The notes beneath the pieces were generated by a model. That model was not told where the DNA came from. It saw only the letters and a list, made by a program, of their open reading frames with translations, and did no database searches. From assembly GCF_001187785.1 (NCBI RefSeq), contig NZ_CP012154.1, positions 2,722,501-2,786,500 on the forward strand: 64,000 nt of DNA, given 5' to 3'. Every line of letters starts with the position of its first letter. The stretch's first letter is position 1. A program made the translations under genes and the position numbers. Below, piece after piece: positions 12,579 to 23,068 of the stretch. This stretch comes from Wenzhouxiangella marina. GTDB taxonomy: Bacteria; Pseudomonadota; Gammaproteobacteria; Xanthomonadales; Wenzhouxiangellaceae.

Positions 12579-13670
12579 TCAGACGTTGAATCGGAAGTGC
12601 ATCACATCGCCTTCCTGGACGAGGTAGTCCCGCCCTTCGAGGCGAAGCTTGCCGGCCGCCTTGGCACCCGCCTCGCCCTTGCAGGCCACGTAATCCGAGT
12701 AGGCCGTGACCTCGGCGCGGATGAAGCCCTTCTCGAAGTCCGTATGGATACGTCCCGCGGCCTGGGGCGCGGTCGAGCCGCGGCGCACGGTCCAGGCTCG
12801 GACCTCCTTCACGCCGGCGGTAAAGAAGGTCAACAGATCGAGCAAGGCATAGCCGGCGCGGATCAGACGGTGCAGACCCGGCTCGTCCTGACCCAGATCG
12901 GCGAGGAACTCGGCCTGCTCTTCCGGGCTGAGCTCGGCCAGTTCGGCCTCCATGGCCGCACAGAGCACGACGACCTCGGCACCTTCGGCCGCGGCCCGCT
13001 CACGCACCTGAGCCACCATCGCGTTGTCCTCGGCGGCCGAGTCATCGACATTGGCTACGTAGAGCACCGGCTTGGCGGTAATGAACTGCCAGGTTCGGAG
13101 CTCGGAACGCTCTTCATCGGCCAGCTCCAGGGTGCGCAGCGGCGAGCCCGCGCCCAGGTGAGCGACGACGCGCTCGAGGATGCCGGCCAGGCGCTTGGCA
13201 TCCTTGTCGCCCGACTTGGTCTGTCGACTGATCCGATCCAGGGCCCGCTCGGCCGTATCCAGATCGGCCAGCACCAGCTCCGTATCGATCGTATCGATAT
13301 CGGCCAGGGGGTCGACCTTGCCGGCCACGTGGGTGACGTCATCGTCGACGAAGCAGCGGACGATATGTGCGATCGCATCGGTTTCGCGGATGTGCGAGAG
13401 GAACTTGTTGCCCAGGCCCTCCCCCTTCGAGGCGCCCGCCACCAGGCCGGCGATGTCCACAAACTGCATCATGGTCGGCACGACGCGCTCCGGCGAGACG
13501 ATCGAGGACAGCTCATCGAGCCGAGGATCGGGCACGGGCACCATGCCGACGTTCGGCTCGATGGTGCAGAACGGGTAGTTCTCGGCCGCGATCTCCGCCT
13601 TGGTCAGGCAGTTGAACAGGGTCGACTTGCCGACATTCGGCAGACCGACGATTCCACATTTGAAGCCCAT
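12579..13670 (-). CDS. ychF: Redox-regulated ATPase/GTPase YchF (OLA1/EngD family)
   Basis: TRAFAC P-loop NTPase that associates with ribosomes, 363 aa as in E. coli. The P-loop GLPNVGKS is at residues 9-16. The Obg-type segment [20 protein letters not shown] and a C-terminal TGS domain (about 278-361, ending [15 protein letters not shown]) follow. Family members prefer ATP. It lies 26 bases downstream of pth, the usual pth-ychF pair. Confidence 0.97.
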   Translation of the reverse strand: MGFKCGIVGLPNVGKSTLFNCLTKAEIAAENYPFCTIEPNVGMVPVPDPRLDELSSIVSPERVVPTMMQFVDIAGLVAGASKGEGLGNKFLSHIRETDAIAHIVRCFVDDDVTHVAGKVDPLADIDTIDTELVLADLDTAERALDRISRQTKSGDKDAKRLAGILERVVAHLGAGSPLRTLELADEERSELRTWQFITAKPVLYVANVDDSAAEDNAMVAQVRERAAAEGAEVVVLCAAMEAELAELSPEEQAEFLADLGQDEPGLHRLIRAGYALLDLLTFFTAGVKEVRAWTVRRGSTAPQAAGRIHTDFEKGFIRAEVTAYSDYVACKGEAGAKAAGKLRLEGRDYLVQEGDVMHFRFNV

Positions 13671-13696
13671 GCTGCGTCCTTCCGGAAGAAATGGAT

Positions 13697-14284
13697 TCAG
13701 GGGTTGGCCGACTGCGTATGCAGGGCCGTCATTGCGCGCTCTCCGCGACCGGCTAGCAGGTCGGGAAGCACCTTGACCGAGCGCTCGATCGCCTCTTCGA
13801 TGGCCCGCTCCTCCTCGGCCCGGGCCCGACCCAGCACCCAGCCCAGCACCGCTTCCCGCGTGCCCGGATGCCCGATACCGATCCGCAGGCGCCAGAAGCC
13901 CTGATCACTCAGGTGCTGGAAGATGCTGCGGAGACCGTTGTGACCACCGTGACCACCGCCGCGCTTCAGGCGGATCGTGCCAGGCGGCAGGTCCAGATCG
14001 TCGTAGGCCACCAGGATGCGCTCGGCCGGCACCGAGAAGTAGTCAGCCGCCGCGCGCAGGGCCTGACCGGAGTGATTCATGAAGGTATCCGGCCGCAGGA
14101 AGATCGCATCACGACCCTGCCAGCGCTGCCGACCGACCTCGCCGTGCAGCTTTCGATTGGCCTTCATGGCCAGGGGCTCGACGCGATCGAGAGCGTCCAG
14201 AAACCAGAACCCGGCGTTGTGCCGGGTTCTTTCGTACTTCTGGCCCGGGTTCCCCAGGCCAGCAATCAGCCAAAGCTCACTCAC
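13697..14284 (-). CDS. pth: Peptidyl-tRNA hydrolase
   Basis: Releases tRNA from stalled peptidyl-tRNA, 195 aa. The family signature is present: [18 protein letters not shown] with N12 and catalytic H22, [10 protein letters not shown], and DDLDLPPG. It lies in rplY-pth-ychF order, 17 bases after rplY, so the three are probably one transcript. Confidence 0.97.
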   Translation of the reverse strand: MSELWLIAGLGNPGQKYERTRHNAGFWFLDALDRVEPLAMKANRKLHGEVGRQRWQGRDAIFLRPDTFMNHSGQALRAAADYFSVPAERILVAYDDLDLPPGTIRLKRGGGHGGHNGLRSIFQHLSDQGFWRLRIGIGHPGTREAVLGWVLGRARAEEERAIEEAIERSVKVLPDLLAGRGERAMTALHTQSANP

Positions 14285-14301
14285 GGCGAGACTGGCTTGC
14301 C

Positions 14302-15018
14302 TCAGCTCTCCTCGTCGGAGGATTCGCCTTCTTCGGCCTCCTCGCTCGACTCGGATTCGGCAACGGTCTCGACTTCGGCGGCCTGGCCAACAGCAGCATC
14401 GGCTTCGGCGGCAGCTTCACCGCTACCCTGACCTTCACGGATGAAGATCGCGGTCACGATCGGGTGATCGTTGTCTTCGCTGATCTCCAGGGCCGGGATG
14501 GTGACGCCTTCCGGCAGCACGATCTGGCTGAGCATGACGCTTTCGCCCGGCTCCAGGTTGGCCAGATCGACTTCCAGGTACTCCGGCAGATCCTTCGGCA
14601 GGGCGTCGATTTCGACTTCCACGGTCTGGTGGGAGATGACCACGCCGGCCTTCTTGCCGGCCTTCGACTTCTCTTCGTTGACGAAGTGGATCGGCACGCT
14701 CATCCGGACCTGCTGGTCGTCGGAGACGCGCAGGAAGTCGATGTGGGTCAGCAGGGGCTTGTACGGGTGGCGCTGCAGATCACGCAGGACGACCTTCTGG
14801 CGACGACCGTCACCGACGGTCAGCTCCAGGATCGAGGCGTGAAAGGCCTCTTCTTCGGCCATATGCAGGACCGAATCGTGGTCCACGCTGATCGTGGCCG
14901 GATCACGGTCCGCACCGTATACGACGGCGGGAACTCGACCCGCACGGCGCAGGCGGCGGCTCGCACCTTTCCCCACGTCCGTGCGCATTTCCGCCGGAAT
15001 CTTGAAATTCTTCGACAT
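14302..15018 (-). CDS. rplY: 50S ribosomal protein L25, long TL5/CTC form
   Basis: Binds 5S rRNA. It is 238 aa, the two-domain CTC form, rather than the 94-aa E. coli L25. The start was set at ATG 15018 (MSKNFKIPAEMRTDVGKGASRRLRRAG); an upstream in-frame start lacks family support. Residues 1-95 form the 5S-binding domain, followed by the beta domain and a strongly acidic Glu/Ser tail from about residue 205. It heads the rplY-pth-ychF unit. Confidence 0.95.
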   Translation of the reverse strand: MSKNFKIPAEMRTDVGKGASRRLRRAGRVPAVVYGADRDPATISVDHDSVLHMAEEEAFHASILELTVGDGRRQKVVLRDLQRHPYKPLLTHIDFLRVSDDQQVRMSVPIHFVNEEKSKAGKKAGVVISHQTVEVEIDALPKDLPEYLEVDLANLEPGESVMLSQIVLPEGVTIPALEISEDNDHPIVTAIFIREGQGSGEAAAEADAAVGQAAEVETVAESESSEEAEEGESSDEES

Positions 15019-15088
15019 GATGTGTTCTCGTCTTTTCAGTGGTTGAAACGCCACCGGCACGCGACCATGCCAGCGGAGCAAGCCGAGC

Positions 15089-15094
15089 AGTATA
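15089..15094 (-). promoter_or_regulatory. Possible -10 element for rplY-pth-ychF
   Basis: TATACT reads on the minus strand about 70 bases upstream of the rplY start. No good -35 lies at the right spacing (best match TTCCTC, 17 bases away), so this is only a candidate. Confidence 0.35.
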
Positions 15095-15141
15095 ACGTGA
15101 ATTCGAAAGCGGAGGAAGACCCTCAGGCCCAGGCGGGGAGG

Positions 15142-15172
15142 TCTCTCGCAGAGGCGCTGAGGCGCAGAGAAA
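15142..15172. repeat. Solo arm of the CAGAGG-type dispersed repeat
   Basis: The stretch beginning TCTCTCGCAGAGGCGCTGAG resembles one arm of the inverted repeat at 36,451-36,535 (CAGAGGCACTGAG then CAGAGAAAG). Only one arm is present, abutting the terminator A-tract. Confidence 0.5.
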
Positions 15173-15202
15173 AAGAAAAAGGGGCGGCTTCGAGGCCGCC
15201 CC
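15169..15202 (-). terminator. Intrinsic terminator after the Bax-inhibitor gene
   Basis: Perfect 8-bp GC stem (GGGGCGGC/GCCGCCCC) with a 6-base loop at 15181-15202. On the minus strand it is followed by TTTTTCTTTTTC. It lies about 40 bases beyond the 15241 stop. Confidence 0.92.
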
Positions 15203-15240
15203 TTCCGATCGGTGCACCGGCAGTAACGGTGCGGTTCGGC

Positions 15241-15921
15241 TTATTCCTCGCCGAAGGCGAAGCCGAACAGATGCAGCAGGCTGGTGAACAGGTTGTAGAT
15301 GGACACGAACAGAGTCACCGTGGCCATGATGTAGTTGCGCTCACCGCCGCGGACGATCTGCTGGGTCTGGAACAGGATCAGACCAGACATCAGCAGGGCG
15401 AACATCGCCGAAACGGCCAGGCTGAGGGCCGGCATGCTGAAGAAGTAAGCGGCCAGGCCCGCGAAGAAGGCCACCCAGATGCCGATGAAGAGCATCGGCC
15501 CAAGGAAGCTGAAGTCCTTCTTGGTCACGAGGGCAAAGCCGGACAGACCGAAGAAGGCCACTGCGGTGGTGCCAAAAGCCGCGGTGACGATCTGCCCACC
15601 GTTGCTGAAGGCACTCAGATAGAAACTCAGGATCGGCCCGAGCGTCGCCCCCATGAATCCGGTCAGGGCGAACACGGCCACCAGACCCCAGGCTGAATTG
15701 CGCAGCGCCACTGTCAGGAACAACAGGCCGAAATACCCGACCAGGGTCAGCAGGCCGAAATGCGGCCAGTTCAGCTGCATGGACACGAAGGCCATGATGG
15801 CGCTGAAGGCCAGAGTCATGGCCAGCAGGTTCCAGGTATTCCGAAGCACCTTGCGCGCGCCCTCATCGACCTCGATGGACGACGACGCGGGGATGGACGT
15901 AGCACGATACGGCTGATTCAT
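15241..15921 (-). CDS. Bax inhibitor-1/YccA family membrane protein
   Basis: Integral membrane protein of 226 aa with seven hydrophobic segments from about residue 28 to 222, after a polar N-terminus. It resembles the YbhL/YccA branch of the BI-1 (TMBIM) family, whose members are linked to pH-sensitive Ca2+ leak or FtsH modulation. The acidic C-terminus (FGFAFGEE) follows a last helix containing the conserved YNLFTSLLHLFG. It is a monocistronic unit ending in a strong terminator. The family is confident; the cellular role is not known. Confidence 0.9.
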   Translation of the reverse strand: MNQPYRATSIPASSSIEVDEGARKVLRNTWNLLAMTLAFSAIMAFVSMQLNWPHFGLLTLVGYFGLLFLTVALRNSAWGLVAVFALTGFMGATLGPILSFYLSAFSNGGQIVTAAFGTTAVAFFGLSGFALVTKKDFSFLGPMLFIGIWVAFFAGLAAYFFSMPALSLAVSAMFALLMSGLILFQTQQIVRGGERNYIMATVTLFVSIYNLFTSLLHLFGFAFGEE

Positions 15922-16001
15922 GATTGCCTTAAACCTCCTTGGAAGGATGAACGGCAGGGTTGAGAAGTCGCTGAATGAGACTCGATCTTAACAAAAAGGT
16001 T

Positions 16002-17063
16002 TCAACGCGGGGCGAGACGCACGGCCAGTTCGCGCACCGGCGCGGCCCCGTCGAGCTGCTCGGCCAGGAACTCGGCCGCCGCGATCGCCAGGATCGGACC
16101 GAAGGCCTCGTGTCCGGCATTGATCCAGAGGCCGCGGACGCCGGGATAGGCGCCGATGGCCGCTCGCGCATTCGCGCTCAGCGCCAGGGTCTCACCACGC
16201 AGCTGCAGATCATGTCGGCCCAGACCGGGCAGGCGGGCGTGCACGCGTTCACGAAGCGCCCGGCTGTCCAGGCGAGGCTGCCCGTCGGCTTCGATCGCCG
16301 TGCCGGCCAGCAGACGTCCATCCAGGCGGGGCGAGAGCCAGAACTCGTCCATCCACACGGAGGCGGCCAGCGAGGTCGAGGATGGCGCGAACAACAGGCC
16401 CGGGGCGAAGGCCGCCTCACCTTCGAGCCGCTCGAGGCCGGAATCATGGATCAGGCGACTGCCGGCCGCACCCGCCGCGACCAGTACCGCATCCGCGCCC
16501 AGCCAGCGGCCATCGTCGAGCTCGACGCCGAGCACGATATTGCCGGCCACATCCAGACGGCGCACCGCCGCCTCGGACACCAGCTCGACGCCCCGCTGCT
16601 GCAGCTCGGCGCGCAGGGCGCGCTCGAGCCGGTCCTGACGGAGCACCAGGCGCTGATGCACGCACACGGCGGTCAGGCTGCCCTGCGCCAGATGGCTGTC
16701 GACATCGGCGATCGGGCCGGTCGACCAGTGTAGATGGGTGTGAGCGAGCCAGTCGGCCGCCGAACGGTCCGCCTCGCCCTCGACCAGCAGGTCACGCCGA
16801 GCGATGGCCAGATCGACGCCCGTCGACTGCCCCAGGCGGCTGACCAGCTCGGGCAGCAGCTGGGCGGCCCGCATCTCCAGCTGCTCGATGAGCGGGGGGC
16901 GGAACCAGGGCGGCAGGGGTGAATCGTCGATGGGCGGCAGGCGGTCCGGCGCGTCGCGCAGGGCCACCACCTGGGGCATCAGACCGACATCGAGCAAGGC
17001 CAGCGCGCTGAGCAGGCCGCTGGCATCGGCCCCGACAACGATCAGATCGGGCTGGCGCCTCAC
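16002..17063 (-). CDS. DAO-family FAD-dependent oxidoreductase
   Basis: A 353-aa flavoprotein of the D-amino acid oxidase/glycine oxidase fold (ThiO/DadA relatives). The N-terminal dinucleotide motif reads LIVVGADASGLLSAL. The middle glycine of G-x-G-x-x-G is Asp, an unusual substitution for an FAD binder. The C-terminus INAGHEAFGPILAIAAAEFLAEQL matches the family's second FAD contact. Its ATG overlaps the lspA stop by four bases, so it is the last gene of ribF-ileS-lspA. The substrate cannot be told from sequence, and the changed glycine could mean altered or lost flavin binding. Confidence 0.8.
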   Translation of the reverse strand: MRRQPDLIVVGADASGLLSALALLDVGLMPQVVALRDAPDRLPPIDDSPLPPWFRPPLIEQLEMRAAQLLPELVSRLGQSTGVDLAIARRDLLVEGEADRSAADWLAHTHLHWSTGPIADVDSHLAQGSLTAVCVHQRLVLRQDRLERALRAELQQRGVELVSEAAVRRLDVAGNIVLGVELDDGRWLGADAVLVAAGAAGSRLIHDSGLERLEGEAAFAPGLLFAPSSTSLAASVWMDEFWLSPRLDGRLLAGTAIEADGQPRLDSRALRERVHARLPGLGRHDLQLRGETLALSANARAAIGAYPGVRGLWINAGHEAFGPILAIAAAEFLAEQLDGAAPVRELAVRLAPR

Positions 17064-17563
17064 AGGCGCGGGGGCTCCGGCCCGCGGCGCGGCAGGAAGC
17101 CCTCGATCAGCAGCAGGATCACGCCCAGAACGATGGCGCTGTCGGCCAGATTGAAGGCCGGCCAGTGCCAGCCCTGGTAATGCACATCGATGAAGTCGAC
17201 CACATAGCCGTAGCGGATGCGATCGACCAGATTACCGATCGCACCGCCCAGCACCAGGACGATGGCCACCGGCAGCAGGCGCGAGCGGTTCGGCAGCCGC
17301 CACAGCCAGATCAGCAGGATGATCGAGATCAGCACCGCCACGCTGCTGAAGAACCAGCGCTGCCAGCCCCCGGCGCCGGCCAGAAAGCTGAAGGCCGCGC
17401 CCTCGTTGTGCGCCAGGGTGAAATTCAGCCAGTCGGTGATCGGCACGGGCCGATAGAGCACCAGTTGCTCGGTGGCCAGGTGCTTGGTCCACAGGTCCAG
17501 CAGGGCGACCAGCGCCGCCAGAGCGAGCCAGAGCCCGTATTTTCCGGGACGCATCGGCGCCAT
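17060..17563 (-). CDS. lspA: Lipoprotein signal peptidase (signal peptidase II)
   Basis: Membrane aspartyl protease that cleaves prolipoprotein signal peptides after lipidation, 167 aa with four hydrophobic segments. The catalytic aspartates are identifiable as D123 (GYVVDFIDVH) and D141 (FNLADSAI), with the conserved NxxDR segment (GAIGNLVDR) before them. It starts four bases after the ileS stop. Several lipoproteins in this window (22,110; 23,069; 51,916; 52,290) would be its substrates. Confidence 0.97.
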   Translation of the reverse strand: MAPMRPGKYGLWLALAALVALLDLWTKHLATEQLVLYRPVPITDWLNFTLAHNEGAAFSFLAGAGGWQRWFFSSVAVLISIILLIWLWRLPNRSRLLPVAIVLVLGGAIGNLVDRIRYGYVVDFIDVHYQGWHWPAFNLADSAIVLGVILLLIEGFLPRRGPEPPRL

Positions 17564-17567
17564 CGGC

Positions 17568-20375
17568 TCAGCCCCAGCGGCGGGTCTCGCCCGCCGGCGT
17601 CAGGTTTTCGACACAGCGCCCGCAGAGCTCCGGGTGCTCATCGATCCGACCGACTGTCTCGCGATGGTGCCAGCAGCGCACGCACTTGGCGTGCTCGGTC
17701 GGTCGAACCGAGAACTTCAGGGTCTGGCCCGCCACTTCGGCGAGCTCACCGCCCTCCCCGACCGGCGCCAGGTGCACGTCGGAAGACAGGAAGATGAAGC
17801 GCAGCTCGTCGCCGACGGCCGCCAGCACCTCACCCAGGCGGCCGTCGGCCTCGAGAGTGATTTCCGCGGCCAGGGAGGAGCCGATTTCCTTGGCCCGGCG
17901 CAGGGCCTCGAGGTGCGGGCCGACCGCTTCGCGGACGCCGCGCAGGGTCTGCCAGAAGGCACGATCCTCGTCCGAACCCGTCGACAGGCCTTCGTACCAG
18001 GTCGCCAGCATGACCGACTCCTCGCGTTCGCCGGCCATCTCGCTCCAGATTTCCTCGGCGGTGAAACAGCAGATCGGCGCCAGCCAGCGAACCAGGGCTT
18101 CGAGGAGATGCTGCATCGCGGTCTGGGCCGAGCGACGCGCCGGGTGGCCTTCCGGCAGGGTGTAGAGCCGGTCCTTGATCACGTCGAGGTAGAAGGCCCC
18201 CATGTCGACGCTGCAGAAATGGTGCAGGCCCTGGTAGATGTTCAGGAAGCGGTAGTCGCGGTAGGCCTGGCGGATGTCCTCGTCCAGGCGAGCGGCCAGA
18301 TCCACCGCATAGCGATCCAGGGGCAGCAGCTCATCGTCCGGCAGGGCGTGCGCGGCCGGATCGAAACCGTTCAGGTTGCCGAGCAGGAAGCGCGCAGTGT
18401 TGCGGATGCGGCGGTAGGCATCGGCGACGCGCTTGAGGATTTCGTCGGAGACGCTCATTTCCTGACGGTAGTCGGCAGCCGCCACCCACAGACGCAGGAT
18501 GTCGGCACCCAGGGTCTGCATGATCTGCTGCGGCGCGATCACGTTGCCCAGGGACTTCGACATCTTGCGGCCTTCGGCATCGACCGTGAAGCCATGGGTC
18601 AGCACCTGACGATAGGGCGCTTCACCGTGCATGGCCACCGAGGTCAGCAGGGAACTCTGGAACCAGCCACGATGCTGATCCGAGCCCTCCAGATACAGAT
18701 CGGCGGGACGGCTCAGCTCGTCGCGCTGATCGAGCACGCAGTGGTGAGTGACGCCCGAATCGAACCAGACATCGAGGATGTCGGGCACGGTTTCGTAGCG
18801 CTCCGGGTCCACGCCCAGGCGCTCGGCGATATTGTCCTCGTACCAGGCGTCCACGCCCTCCTCGGCCACGATGTCGGCCAGGCGGCGCACCAGCTCGGGC
18901 GTGTCCGGATGCGGCTCCTGGCTTTCGCGGTCGACGAAGAAGCCCAGCGGTACACCCCAGGTGCGCTGGCGCGAGATGCACCAGTCGGGGCGCGACTCGA
19001 CCATGCCACGGATGCGGGCCTTGCCCCAGTCGGGCACCCAGCGGACCTGATCGATGGCGGCCAGGGCCTGTTCACGAAGCCCGGCCTGGTCCATGGCGAT
19101 GAACCACTGCGGCGTGGTGCGGAAGGCCGTCGGTGACTTGTGCCGCCAGCAGTGCGGGTAACTGTGGCCGAAGGCTTCGTCGGCGAGCAGGGTGCCGTTG
19201 GCACGCATGTGCTCGACCAGTTTGGCATTGGCCTTCCACACGAATTCACCGGCCACGACCGGCGTGCCGTCGACGAAGATCCCGCGGCTGTCGACGGGGT
19301 TGACGACCGGCAGATCGTAGCGCTGACCGACCTCGAAGTCTTCCTGGCCGTGGCCGGGCGCCGTGTGCACGGCACCGGTACCGGTTTCCGTGGTGACGTG
19401 TTCGCCGAGGATGACCGGCACTTCGAGGCCGTTGTAGGGGTGATGCAGAGCCAGATGCTCGAGGGCCTGACCGCTGACCGTGCCCAGCACTTCGGCCTGC
19501 CCGAGGCCGATCCGCTCGCACACGGACTGGCGAAGCTCGCTGGCCACCACGATGTCGAGGGAGCGGCCATCGTCGCGCTGACCGCGCACCAGATCGTAGT
19601 CCAGCTCGGCGTTCAGACAGACGGCCTGGTTGGCCGGAATCGTCCAGGGCGTGGTGGTCCAGATCACGATGCCGGCGCGATCATCGACCGCCTCGACGCC
19701 GAAGATGGACGCCAGGCGAGTCGGGTCGACGGCCGGGAACAGCACGTCGATGGCCGTCGAGGTCTTGTCCTGGTATTCGATCTCGGCCTCGGCCAGGGCC
19801 GAACCGCAGTCGAAGCACCAGTGCACGGGCTTGACGCCGCGCTTGAGGTGGCCGCGCTCGACAATCTGCGCCAGGGCCCGCAGCATGCCGGCCTCGTAGC
19901 TGAAATCGCGCGTGGCATAGGGATGGTCCCAGTCGCCCAGGCCGCCCAGTCGTTTGAATCCCTCGCGCTGGCGGTCGATCTGCTGGTCGGCGTACTCGCG
20001 GCATTTCTGGCGGAAGGTCCTGGCATCGACCTTCTGGCCGACCTTGCCGACCTTCTTCTCGACCTGCAGCTCGATCGGCAGGCCGTGACAGTCCCAGCCC
20101 GGCACGTAGGGCGCGCGGAACCCGGCCAGCAGGGCCGAACGCACGACGATGTCCTTGAGGATCTTGTTGACGGCGTGTCCGATGTGGATATCGCCATTGG
20201 CATACGGCGGTCCGTCGTGCAGCAGGAAGGTCTCGCGATCGGCGGTCGCTTCCTGGATGCGCTGGTAGAGGCCGCGCTCGTACCACTGCTCGAGCATGGC
20301 CGGCTCCCGGGTGGCCAGGGCGGCTTTCATCGGGAAGTCGGTCTGGGGCAGATTGATGGTGTCTTTGTAATCCAT
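17568..20375 (-). CDS. ileS: Isoleucyl-tRNA synthetase
   Basis: Class I synthetase, 935 aa. The HIGH motif is at residues 64-67 (GDIHIGHA), and KMSKS (KMSKSLGN) is near residue 600. The editing CP1 domain lies between them and contains [12 protein letters not shown]. The C-terminal zinc-finger cysteines CVRCWHH and CGRCVENL are intact. It lies between ribF and lspA, the standard gammaproteobacterial order, 38 bases downstream of ribF. Confidence 0.98.
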   Translation of the reverse strand: MDYKDTINLPQTDFPMKAALATREPAMLEQWYERGLYQRIQEATADRETFLLHDGPPYANGDIHIGHAVNKILKDIVVRSALLAGFRAPYVPGWDCHGLPIELQVEKKVGKVGQKVDARTFRQKCREYADQQIDRQREGFKRLGGLGDWDHPYATRDFSYEAGMLRALAQIVERGHLKRGVKPVHWCFDCGSALAEAEIEYQDKTSTAIDVLFPAVDPTRLASIFGVEAVDDRAGIVIWTTTPWTIPANQAVCLNAELDYDLVRGQRDDGRSLDIVVASELRQSVCERIGLGQAEVLGTVSGQALEHLALHHPYNGLEVPVILGEHVTTETGTGAVHTAPGHGQEDFEVGQRYDLPVVNPVDSRGIFVDGTPVVAGEFVWKANAKLVEHMRANGTLLADEAFGHSYPHCWRHKSPTAFRTTPQWFIAMDQAGLREQALAAIDQVRWVPDWGKARIRGMVESRPDWCISRQRTWGVPLGFFVDRESQEPHPDTPELVRRLADIVAEEGVDAWYEDNIAERLGVDPERYETVPDILDVWFDSGVTHHCVLDQRDELSRPADLYLEGSDQHRGWFQSSLLTSVAMHGEAPYRQVLTHGFTVDAEGRKMSKSLGNVIAPQQIMQTLGADILRLWVAAADYRQEMSVSDEILKRVADAYRRIRNTARFLLGNLNGFDPAAHALPDDELLPLDRYAVDLAARLDEDIRQAYRDYRFLNIYQGLHHFCSVDMGAFYLDVIKDRLYTLPEGHPARRSAQTAMQHLLEALVRWLAPICCFTAEEIWSEMAGEREESVMLATWYEGLSTGSDEDRAFWQTLRGVREAVGPHLEALRRAKEIGSSLAAEITLEADGRLGEVLAAVGDELRFIFLSSDVHLAPVGEGGELAEVAGQTLKFSVRPTEHAKCVRCWHHRETVGRIDEHPELCGRCVENLTPAGETRRWG

Positions 20376-20413
20376 GGGGCAGTGGCAGCAGGCTTGTCGT
20401 CGTTGGGTTTCAG

Positions 20414-21331
20414 TCAGGGTTGCAGCAGGGCTCGCGCCCGGGCCGCATCATCGTCCATCTGGGCGCACATGGCCGGCAGGGACTCGAATTTCTCTTCCGG
20501 GCGCAGGTACTCGACCAGCTCGATGCTCAGATGACGTCCGTACAGGTCCCCATCGTAATCGAACAGATGCGCCTCCAGCAGCCAACCCTTGCCATCGACC
20601 GTCGGCCGCTGGCCCAGGCTGGCCACGCCGGGGTGTCGATCCAGGCCGGCGCCGGAGACCCGGACGGCGAAGATGCCACGCGCGGCCGGCGGCAGCGGCG
20701 GGCGCAGATTCACCGTCGGATACCCGAGCGTACGGCCAAGCTGGCGGCCGCGCAAGACGCGACCACTCAGCGAATAGGATCGACCGAGCAGCGCGCGCAC
20801 TCGCGACATCTCGCCCCGATCCAGGGCCTGGCGCAGGGCCGTCGAGGAGACGCGCTCGGCCTCGAGCTCGACGGCGCCGATCACCGAGACCTCGAAACCC
20901 AGGCGCGCGCCCAGGGTTTCGAGCAGCTCGACATCCCCAGCCGCCCGGGCACCGAAGCGGAAGTCGTCACCGACCACCACGTGGCGAGCGCGGGCCAGGT
21001 CGACGACGATTCGCTCGACGAAGGCCTCGGCACTCAAGGCCGCGAAGGCTCGATCGAAGCGCATCATGTACACGCGATCGAGCCCGAAGCCGCGGCACAG
21101 GACGAGTCGATCGCGCACGGAGTAGATGCGCGAGATCGGATCCTCCGGCCGGAACAGGCTGATCGGCAGGGGCTCGAAACACATCAGGGACGGCACGAGC
21201 TCGTCGGAGCGCGCGCAGACGCGCCGGATCAGGGCCTGATGCCCGCGATGCAGGCCATCGAAATTGCCGATGGCCAGCGCCGTCGCAGCACTCGGTGCCC
21301 GTGCCGGTGATGTGTCTCGGATCAATCGCAT
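20414..21331 (-). CDS. ribF: Bifunctional riboflavin kinase/FMN adenylyltransferase
   Basis: Makes FMN and FAD from riboflavin, 305 aa. The N-terminal nucleotidyltransferase motif [10 protein letters not shown] is at residues 22-31. The C-terminal kinase domain has [11 protein letters not shown] and ends in [20 protein letters not shown]. The start was set at ATG 21331; a longer open frame crosses into the divergent promoter region. It heads the ribF-ileS-lspA-DAO transcript and is divergent from the 21,432 gene. Confidence 0.96.
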   Translation of the reverse strand: MRLIRDTSPARAPSAATALAIGNFDGLHRGHQALIRRVCARSDELVPSLMCFEPLPISLFRPEDPISRIYSVRDRLVLCRGFGLDRVYMMRFDRAFAALSAEAFVERIVVDLARARHVVVGDDFRFGARAAGDVELLETLGARLGFEVSVIGAVELEAERVSSTALRQALDRGEMSRVRALLGRSYSLSGRVLRGRQLGRTLGYPTVNLRPPLPPAARGIFAVRVSGAGLDRHPGVASLGQRPTVDGKGWLLEAHLFDYDGDLYGRHLSIELVEYLRPEEKFESLPAMCAQMDDDAARARALLQP

Positions 21332-21431
21332 AAGAGGCGCGATTCTACCGGGTTTGCCGTTTCGACGTGGTCGCTGCGGGCCGCCCTCTGCTACCCTTCT
21401 CGGCCCACTGTCCAACGCCGCCCGTATCCCC

Positions 21432-22133
21432 ATGAGCCGTCTGCCAGAAACCTACCCCGCGATCCGACTGCGCGTTGCCGACACCAGCCTCGACGAATGC
21501 GGGCGCGCGCTCCGCCAGGGGCCGGAACGCAGCCTGCGCCAGGTGCAGCGTCTGATCGAACAGGAGCTCAAGCGCCTGCCGGCCGATGAGCGCGGGCCGC
21601 TGGCCTGCCGCGCGGGCTGCGATTTCTGCTGCCATCTGCGGGTAATGGCCACGGCGGTGGAGGTCTTCGCCCTCCTCGACTATCAGTCCCGGCAGCTCGA
21701 TGCCGAGGCCTTCGACGCCTTCGCCGAGCGCATTCGAGCCGCCGACCGAGCGCTGCGCGAGCTGCCGATGGATCGGGTCCTGACGACCAACCTGCCCTGC
21801 CCCGCCCTGATCGACGGCCAGTGCTCCGGCTATCCGGCGCGGCCGCTGAACTGCCGCAGCTACCATTCGATCTCGCGAGAGGACTGCCAGGCCAGCTTCG
21901 AACACCCGGAAGACCTCGAGCTCGGCCACCCGCAGCTGCGCGGCATCGCCTCGGTGCACGAGGGTGCCCAGGGCGGCTTTCTGCGCGCCTTCGAGCAGGC
22001 CGGCCAGGATGCGCGTCAGTACGAGCTGGTCACGGCTCTGGCCGAAGCCCTCGACGACCCCGAATGCCGTCAGCGCCTGGCCAGGGGCGAGCCGGTCTTC
22101 CAGCGGCCTTCAATCCTCGCCGACTCGGACTGA
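21432..22133 (+). CDS. YkgJ-type CxxCxxCC cysteine cluster protein
   Basis: A 233-aa cytosolic protein of the YkgJ/zinc- or iron-chelating family. The N-terminal cluster C59-x3-C63-x2-C66-C67 and the second group (CPALIDGQCSGYPARPLNCRSY) form the metal site. ATG 21432 is preferred, since the longer frame upstream overlaps divergent ribF. The function of the family is unknown. The 3' end overlaps the convergent lipoprotein gene by 24 bases. Confidence 0.85.
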   Translation: MSRLPETYPAIRLRVADTSLDECGRALRQGPERSLRQVQRLIEQELKRLPADERGPLACRAGCDFCCHLRVMATAVEVFALLDYQSRQLDAEAFDAFAERIRAADRALRELPMDRVLTTNLPCPALIDGQCSGYPARPLNCRSYHSISREDCQASFEHPEDLELGHPQLRGIASVHEGAQGGFLRAFEQAGQDARQYELVTALAEALDDPECRQRLARGEPVFQRPSILADSD

Positions 22134-22991
22134 GCCGGCCGGCGCGGCCGCCGCACCCTCGAAGATCGGCCCGGCGACGTCGGCGGAATCCCAGCCGCGG
22201 CCGACATCGCGACCCGTGATCTGCCAATCGTGCGCCTTGATCCGGATCGGTCCGCGCACGCGCTCCTCGAACTCCGTCGCGATCCAGTAGCCGCCCATTT
22301 GGACGTAGTCGGCGAAGCTGGTGTCCACATGGGCGCCCTGGGTGGTTTCGAAACCGTTCAGGGTGATGTGCACCCGGAACAGGCGATGGCTGTCCGGATC
22401 GATCCAGGCCACGACCTCGTCATGCTCGGCCCGGCCGAATCCCGGCTCGATCCGGATCCACAGGCGTGGATAGCGACGCCCACTCTCTCGCCCCTCGGGA
22501 AGACGACTCATGGCGACGGCGCGACGGGCCAGAAAGGAGGGGCCGAAATGAAACAGCTCGAAGGCATCGGTGGTCATGGCGCTGGCCGCGAGCAGCTGCT
22601 CGTCTTCGACTTCCTGCCCGTCATACCAGATCCGGATCGAGTCACCCTGCCGCCGAATGGTCTTGCTGCCGGCCGGGCCTTCGTGGCGAACCACGTACAG
22701 GCCGTCCGCGGGGCGGTAACGTTCTTCAGCCGTGACGCGGTAATCCGCGTCCGTGACCAGGGGCTGGATGCGCTGGATCGCGCGGTACCAGTGCCCGCGC
22801 ATGGCCAGATTGAAATCTCGCGGATCCTCGGACAGGTCCCCACCGTGACCTTCGATCAGGCGGTCGAACCACTGCCGGGCGGTCAAGCCGTCTTCGAAGC
22901 GCAAGCCATCGCGCGGCTCGGGGAAGCCCGCGCAGGCCGTGAGCAGCAGAAGGGCCAACATCGGGCCGGCCCAACGAAAGCAGAACGCCAT
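22110..22991 (-). CDS. Lipoprotein of unknown function
   Basis: A 293-aa protein with a type II signal peptide: a charged start, a hydrophobic stretch and the lipobox LLLLTAC, with lipidated Cys near residue 20. The mature part has alternating polar and aromatic segments and no cysteine. It is probably an outer-membrane-attached beta-rich domain similar in organisation to DUF1571/LolA-like lipoproteins, but I cannot assign a family. It is convergent with the YkgJ-type gene. Confidence 0.7.
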   Translation of the reverse strand: MAFCFRWAGPMLALLLLTACAGFPEPRDGLRFEDGLTARQWFDRLIEGHGGDLSEDPRDFNLAMRGHWYRAIQRIQPLVTDADYRVTAEERYRPADGLYVVRHEGPAGSKTIRRQGDSIRIWYDGQEVEDEQLLAASAMTTDAFELFHFGPSFLARRAVAMSRLPEGRESGRRYPRLWIRIEPGFGRAEHDEVVAWIDPDSHRLFRVHITLNGFETTQGAHVDTSFADYVQMGGYWIATEFEERVRGPIRIKAHDWQITGRDVGRGWDSADVAGPIFEGAAAAPAGSVRVGED

Positions 22992-23068
22992 CGCAATGCT
23001 CCAGGATGGAAAAACCCCAGCCTAGCCGCCTCTCGTCAAGCTCGGAAGAAGACCGTGCTAGTGGGCCA

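Noticed and set aside
22110-22133. Frameshift or misannotation at the overlap of the YkgJ-type gene and the lipoprotein gene
   Set aside because: The genes are convergent, both ends look natural and a 24-base 3' overlap is common in compact genomes.
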